From positions 1-12,378 of the forward strand of contig JAUCNG010277740.1 of the NCBI GenBank assembly GCA_032353305.1: a stretch of DNA of 12,378 bases. The letters are read 5' to 3'. Of the stretch, positions 8,112 through 12,378 are shown piece after piece (the stretch's first letter is position 1; each line of letters starts with the position of its first letter). The stretch comes from Cephalothrix spiralis. Its lineage: Eukaryota > Nemertea > Palaeonemertea > Archinemertea > Cephalotrichidae. A model generated the notes under the pieces. The model made no database searches. It saw nothing but the letters and a program-made list of their open reading frames with translations, and had not been told where the DNA came from. A program made the translations under genes and the position numbers.

Positions 8112-8991
8112 ATGGCTGAAAAAACTACTTCCTTACCAATACTAACAAAGGAACTCTTCGAAAAAAAAATAAAGAAAACATATAAAAGGTTGGGAACAGG
8201 ATATTTTGGAACAGTTTATGAATGTTCATGGGATGATGAAGACGCAGCTCTGAAAGAAATTTTCCTGGATGAAGATAAAAAACAGAGAAGCATAAAACAC
8301 ATTGAAGAAGTTTGTGAGGCCTGGAATGAATTGAAACATGAAAATATCATTCAATTTTATGGTCTATACTTCGAAAATGATACAGCATACATCATAATGG
8401 AGAGGGCACACGGTAGACATCTTGAAAAAAATCTTACCAACGTGCTTACCGCTAAAACATACTTTAGATGGACTAAAGATATAATTAGTGCGCTTAAATT
8501 CCTGCATTCCAAAGAAAAAGTCCACAGAGACCTTAAATGGGATAACATTTTAATTGATAAAAACAGTCGAGCTAAACTGAGTGACTTTGACTTTTTGAGA
8601 AAAGATACGCCTTCAATGAGCTCTGGTGGAGCCTTGGCAATTACTGCTCCGGAATTAAATGATTCTGACTCGGAATACAACAGAACCTCAAAATCAGATA
8701 TATGGTCTCTGTCATTCATTATATTGGAATTGATCACTCGTGAAAGTGTTGTTAAAGGATATACCCAGTTATCTTTTATACAGAAAATTCTGAAAGGCTG
8801 GAGACCAGAAATACCTGATAACTGTCCTCAACCAATACAGAGCATCATAAAACAATGTTGGCAAGTTGATCCGAGAGATAGGCCTAGTGCAACTGAATTG
8901 ATTGTGAGTTTCAAAACGTTTGAAGACATGCTATTGAGAGTTGGGCATTTATCTACAATAATTACTGATATACCAAATAAAATAATTCAAG
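8112..8991 (+). CDS. Kinase-TPR fusion protein, exon encoding the TKL-like protein kinase domain
   Basis: This first coding exon encodes residues 1-293 plus one base of Gly294. A Ser/Thr or dual-specificity kinase domain is complete: glycine loop LGTGYFGTV (27-35), ATP-anchoring Lys48 in AALK, helix-C Glu65/66, hinge IIMERAHG (94-101), catalytic loop VHRDLKWDN (137-145; Asp140, Lys142, Asn145), metal-binding Asp158, APE at 179-181, DIWSL at 196-200, and CW..DPRDRPSA (249-260) with Arg257. The last motif and HENIIQFYG place it near the TKL/tyrosine-kinase-like group. The DFG motif reads DFD (Asp160, codon GAC), and the usual GT..Y.APE is GGALAITAPE. The start is chosen because AAAATGG is a good Kozak context just after an acceptor. 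The exon ends ATTCAAG before GTATGA, joining in frame to 9346. The substrate is unknown. The gene lies antisense in the ABCA intron. Confidence 0.88.
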
Positions 8992-9345
8992 GTATGATTT
9001 CCTTTTTATATATCTTATCATGCAACAGTCAATGCACCAACCCCATAAATCTCACTTTAATGACACGCGTTTGCACGGGTGGAAGAACACCCATCCCAAA
9101 AATTCAAATCTTGCGCTTGCTTTTTTCTGCATTTCTAAAAATATTCCACTATTCTGATTAAATATTGAGAAAACATTAATCAAAATCCAAAATACTGACA
9201 GTTTCTGTTCTAAAATGACGTCATTTTGCATATGATTATGTTTTCGTGCATTAAAATTTGACAATAGATCCGTAAACCACATAATATTATTTTATTATTT
9301 ATTCGACCTATGAATTTTTTTAATTATGTTGTTAATTTATTATAG
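8992..9345 (+). other. Intron of the kinase-TPR gene (354 bp)
   Basis: The donor GTATGATT follows CAAG, and the acceptor is TTTATTATAG at 9336-9345. Splicing is phase 1 and makes GlyGluArgAlaLys at the junction, keeping both domains in frame. If retained, the kinase frame continues about 55 residues to TAA at 9159-9161. A TGACGTCA palindrome lies at 9216-9223. Confidence 0.8.
9216..9223. promoter_or_regulatory. CRE-like palindrome TGACGTCA
   Basis: A full CREB/ATF consensus in the context AATGACGTCATT lies in the intron between the kinase and TPR exons. Function is unproven. Confidence 0.3.
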
Positions 9346-11066
9346 GTGAAAGAGCTAAAATGCTTTTCGATGAAGGTGTTAGTAACATTGGTTCGGAAGA
9401 TTATAAAAGAGCGTTCGAATGCCTTGCTGAAAGTTTAAAGATCAAGAGGTCTATTCAAGGTGAAGAAGCTAATTCGGATGATATAGCAGACACTTTAAAT
9501 AAGATTGGATTTTGTTGTTTTGATTTGAAGAAATACAAAAAGGGAATGGATTATTTCGAACAAAGTATTCAAATGAGAAGAAATGTTCATGGCAGGGATT
9601 CACTATCTGATGCCATCGCTACGAGCCTTGCCAATATGAGAACTACATACAACAATTCAGGTGAAAACAGAGAAGCAATAGATTGTAATGAACAAAGTAT
9701 TCAAATGAGCCCAAATGCTCACGGTCAGGATTCGCAATCTGATAACATCGCAAACAGCCTTGGTAATATGGGTAAATCATACAGAAAATTAGGTGAACCT
9801 AGAAAAGCAGTAGATTGTGATGAGCGAAGTATTCAAATGAGGAGAAATATTCACGGCCAGGATTCGCAATCTGATGGCATCGCAAAAGACCTTTATAATA
9901 TGGGTAGTGCATACGATGATTTAGGTGAACACAGAAAAGCAATAGATTATTGTGAACAAAGTATTCAAATGAGAAGAAAGGTTCACGGCAAGGATTTGCA
10001 ATCTGATGGCATGGCAAAAATCCTTAATAATCTTGGTATTCCATACAACATTTTAGGTGAACACAGAAAAGCAATAGATTGTTTTGAACAAAGTATTCAA
10101 ATGAGTAGAAATGTTCACGGCAGGGATTCACAATCTGATAGCATCGCAATCAGCATTAGTAATATGGGTAAAGCGCACAGAAAATCAGGTGAACACAGAG
10201 AAGCATTAGACTGCTATAAACAAAGTATTCGAATGAGAAGAAATGTTCATGGCAAGGATATGCAATCTGATGGCATCGCTATCAGCCTTTGTAATATGGG
10301 TAAAGCATACAACAAATTAGGTGAACACAGAAAAGCATTAGATTGTTGTGAGCAAAGTATTCAAATGAGTAGAAATGTTCACGGTAAGGATTCACAATCT
10401 GATGACATCGCAATAAGTCTAAATAGTATGGGTAAAGCATACAGCAAATTAGGTGAACACAGAAAAGCAATAGATTATTATAAACGAAGTATTCAAATGA
10501 GAAGAAATGATCAAGGCACGGATTTGCAATCTGATGGCATCGCAATCAGTCTTGGTAATATTGGTAAAGCTTACAGCAAATTAGGTGAACACAGTAATGC
10601 CTTATATTATTTTGGGCAAAGAGTTCAAATGAGTAAAAATGTTCACGGCAAGGATTCACAATCTGATGACATAGCAAAAAGCCTAAATAGTATGGGTAAA
10701 GCATACAGTAAATTAATAGGTGAGCACAGAAAAGCAATAGATTGTTATGAACAAAGCATTCAAATGACTAGAAATGTTCACGGTAATGATTCAAAATCTG
10801 ATGACATTGCACACAGCCTTAATCAGATGGGTAAATCATACAGAAAAATAGGTCAACACAGCGAAGCAATAGATTGTTGTGAACAAAGTATTCAAATGAG
10901 AAAAAATGTTCACGGACAGAATTACAATTCGAAATACATTGCCGACAGTTTGGACCGTTTAAGTAAATCACATAGAAGCCTTGGAAATTCTGAAGAAGCA
11001 AATGACTATCTGCAGAAAGCACTGGCAATGTGGGAAAACATTTCTCAACCTGAAGTGAATGTTTAA
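9346..11066 (+). CDS. Kinase-TPR fusion protein, exon encoding the TPR array and C terminus
   Basis: The second coding exon (residues 294-866) completes Gly294 and ends at TAA 11064-11066. An entry unit (residues about 299-354, MLFDEGVSNIG onward) is followed by eleven near-identical 44-residue units (355-839), a half unit, and a short tail ending QPEVNV. Each unit has TPR signature positions: MGKAY (Gly8, Tyr11) in helix A, and GEHRKAIDCYEQSIQM (Ala20, Tyr24) in helix B. A RRNVHGKDSQSDDIA linker makes the unit longer than the 34-residue TPR and like the 42-44 residue repeats of kinesin light chain and nephrocystin-3. TPR arrays form superhelical protein-binding surfaces, so this part probably recruits a partner or substrate for the kinase. 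It could start at an internal ATG (9360), but the in-frame splice to the kinase is preferred. Confidence 0.88.
9528..10982 (+). repeat. 132 bp coding tandem repeat array, eleven units
   Basis: Units begin at 9528, 9660, 9792, 9924, 10056, 10188, 10320, 10452, 10584, 10719 and 10851, most with GGTGAACACAG. All are 132 bp except the tenth TPR unit (10584-10718, 135 bp), which has an extra ATA before GGTGAG. Long stretches such as GAACAAAGTATTCAAATGAG recur with few changes, so synonymous sites are also conserved. Unit pairs 10188/10452 and 10320/10584 match best, showing a 264 bp higher-order duplication. The array has not been interrupted by any stop. Confidence 0.9.
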
Positions 11067-11290
11067 GCCATTAAAGTAGCTCAAATTGAAATTAGTTAAC
11101 TACATGTGCAACACCGGATATAAGGCAACAAACAGCGCCACATGGAAAGACAATTGTGATATGATGACAGGTACTATCGAGTTCATTTTAACAAATTCTA
11201 CCGATGTGTAGAGCGAAGCTATAGCAGCCCGCTGACTGATATGTACAAACGCTGGACAATAAACTCTAAAAGAAATCCATCGACAAATAA
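11067..11290 (+). other. Probable 3' UTR of the kinase-TPR gene
   Basis: Non-coding sequence follows the stop codon up to the first polyadenylation signals. No further splice sites or structure are evident. The 3' end is inferred from AATAAA motifs only. Confidence 0.5.
11258..11263 (+). terminator. Polyadenylation signal AATAAA (candidate)
   Basis: A canonical AATAAA lies 192 bases after the stop codon. A second copy is at 11286-11291 and a third at 11456-11461. T/G-rich sequence (TTGATTTCGGCTTGCC) follows the second copy, as expected downstream of a cleavage site. Confidence 0.5.
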
Positions 11291-11796
11291 AAAAAAATTA
11301 TCATTGATTTCGGCTTGCCTTATCCTCAGTGATATGTGATTTGAGTAGATTCCACAATTCTTACATGTTGAGTTTCCATTCCATGGAGGAAAATTTCATG
11401 TACATGTTTCATAAAATATTTATGTCACATTAAACATTTGAAACCAAGAATTCTCAATAAAACGCATTTTATGTCGATATATTTATTTCACCCTGTTTCA
11501 GTAATTTTATAGAATCTTGTTTTTTCGTTATGTAACTTAAGTTCGTTAACGATAGCGTTTATAGTGCTTGCGTTAACAGTGGGCCGAATTTCTACTAGGC
11601 ATAGTGTACAGAGAAAAAAAATGTGTCATAATGTTATTATTTTTTCTTAGTGTAATGAATAATATTTGGATTTATCATAAAAAAGGGTTAGTTGGTATAA
11701 GATATGAAATAATACTATTGCGATTAATTCTATAGCATGATGAATCTTGGTCGCGTAATAATTTGACTGGAAAAGTGCAACGAAAATATATCTAAT

Positions 11797-12095
11797 TTTT
11801 TTGAATACACAATTAGATGGAAAAATTGGCGGGGCAAAAAAGGTATAAAAAAATTGCATTTTCCCCCTACCCCCACCAGGCCAGGGCAAAAATTTAAACC
11901 CTCCTGACTGATCAGCATTTTCCATGACCTTTCGAGAAATATACAGTTTATCCCGGCGGGGTTACTAGCCAGTATCAGGAATATGTGTATATATTCCTGT
12001 ATAAATTCCTGCCAATATGCAAACCTGCAGACAGGGGGCTTTTTTGAACCATTTTTGCCCTCGCCAATTTATCCATTCAATTGTGTAATATCAAA
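11797..12095. mobile_element. Inverted-repeat (MITE-like) element, about 0.3 kb
   Basis: The left arm (about 11800-11867) contains ACACAATTAGATGG, ATTGGCGGGGCAAAAAAGG and CCCCC. The right arm (about 12034-12090) is its complement: GGGGGC, TTTTTGCCCTCGCCAATTT, CCATTCAATTGTGT. The arms pair over roughly 50 bases with a few gaps. The interior has a smaller palindrome, CAGGAATAT/ATATTCCTG at 11976-11999, and no protein. Exact ends and target duplication are not clear. Confidence 0.6.
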
Positions 12096-12177
12096 GACTT
12101 AAAATGTGTTCTTAAGATAATGTTTTATGTATGCACCTACTTTTGACGATGAAATAAGCTTAGTACGGCTGAATGAG

Positions 12178-12185
12178 TGACGTCA
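12178..12185. promoter_or_regulatory. CRE-like palindrome TGACGTCA
   Basis: A full CREB/ATF consensus lies in the host ABCA intron, about 130 bases from the exon at 12314. Function is unproven. Confidence 0.3.
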
Positions 12186-12313
12186 TTGAATTTAATCTTC
12201 CTCCTAATTCGTTCTGATTTACTACTTTATAGAAGAGAACCGATATTAGGGGTTTCTATACAGTGCCTAATTAGTCTATGGTACCAGACTAGCCCTGTTA
12301 TGGCAAAACTTAC

Positions 12314-12378
12314 TTTAAGAAAACTTCCTCCATTGTTGTTACGGATGCTCCATAGCTTGAAATTCCAAGTTTCGAACG
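12314..12378 (-). CDS. ABCA-type ABC transporter, exon at the end of the first nucleotide-binding half (partial)
   Basis: This is the most upstream visible part of the minus-strand ABCA gene, cut by the window edge. 21 codons plus AA precede the donor GTAAGT. The peptide contains LGISSYGASVTTMEEVFL, which is nearly diagnostic for ABCA proteins: this GI.SYG.S.TT.EEVFL block closes the first ATP-binding region just before the linker and second transmembrane half. The split codon (AA plus A from the next exon) gives Lys, continuing into VSEDS. The first transmembrane half and the Walker motifs lie outside the window to the right. Confidence 0.92.

Larger units (their letters stand above)
6067..12313 (-). 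other. ABCA intron (6247 bp) hosting a nested gene
   Basis: The intron is bounded on the minus strand by the donor GTAAGT (12313-12308) and acceptor AG (6068-6067). The split Lys codon (AA plus A) joins the flanking exons without loss, so no coding exon need be missing. The plus strand carries the complete kinase-TPR gene. From 6067 to about 7290 it is AT-rich with no gene, holding only a truncated CATCGAACCGAG repeat at 6244 and a TATATAA string at 7122-7128. From 11291 to 12313 the only recognisable items are an AATAAA at 11456, an inverted-repeat element, and a TGACGTCA at 12178-12185. Confidence 0.8.

Noticed and set aside
7919-8119. Plus-strand 66-codon frame just before the kinase
   Set aside because: It crosses the strong acceptor at 8094-8108, overlaps the kinase start in another frame, and resembles no protein.
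8357-8737. Minus-strand open frame of 126 codons within the kinase exon
   Set aside because: It is antisense to a kinase domain with all catalytic motifs, so it is a chance frame.
9799-11028. Several minus-strand open frames across the TPR exon, with repeated CHQIANPCREHFFSFEYF-type peptides
   Set aside because: They are the antisense shadow of the 132 bp coding repeat. The plus frame has clear TPR signature positions and in-frame splicing, while the antisense peptides have no family character.
1-12378. Bacterial operon, CRISPR array, tRNA or rRNA genes
   Set aside because: Coding is split by spliceosomal introns, no regular repeat-spacer array is present, and no cloverleaf or rRNA core sequence was recognised.

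Overview
The window is nuclear DNA of an AT-rich eukaryote, most likely an invertebrate animal. Its coding sequence is split by introns with GTAAGT/GTATGA donors and pyrimidine-rich AG acceptors. One gene is a full-size ABCA-type transporter, and most of the rest is intron with degenerate repeats and short inverted-repeat elements. The lineage cannot be fixed from the sequence alone.

Two protein-coding genes are supported. (1) On the minus strand, a partial ABCA-subfamily lipid-transporter gene enters at the right edge and leaves at the left edge. Its four visible exons (12378-12314, 6066-5984, 2056-1762, 432-1) join in a continuous reading frame of about 291 codons. They cover the end of the first nucleotide-binding half, an acidic/Asn-Gly linker, and the first two membrane segments of the second half with the extracellular loop between them. 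The introns are about 6.2, 3.9 and 1.3 kb. (2) On the plus strand, wholly inside the 6.2 kb ABCA intron, lies a complete two-coding-exon gene (8112-8991 joined to 9346-11066). It encodes a predicted 866-residue protein with an N-terminal tyrosine-kinase-like (TKL-type) kinase domain and a C-terminal array of about twelve 44-residue tetratricopeptide repeats (TPRs). The kinase has intact catalytic residues but DFD in place of DFG. The TPR units are very similar at DNA level, with a dimeric (264 bp) higher-order pattern, so the array looks recently amplified. A likely 5' UTR exon ends at 7311 and polyadenylation signals lie at 11258 and 11286.

Layout: 1-432 ABCA exon; 433-1761 intron with an inverted-repeat element that ends beside a splice donor; 1762-2056 ABCA exon; 2057-5983 long intron with short tandem repeats, an inverted-repeat hairpin element and a probable hAT-like miniature element; 5984-6066 small ABCA linker exon; 6067-12313 host intron, which holds a TTTTACG-rich degenerate repeat block (7540-7912), the nested kinase-TPR gene, and an inverted-repeat element (about 11797-12095); 12314-12378 ABCA exon.

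The two genes are convergent or antisense by position only, and nothing in the sequence shows a shared pathway. The most interesting item is the kinase-TPR fusion nested in the transporter intron. Its kinase and repeat parts are joined only by splicing, and retaining the 354 nt intron would give a kinase-only protein.
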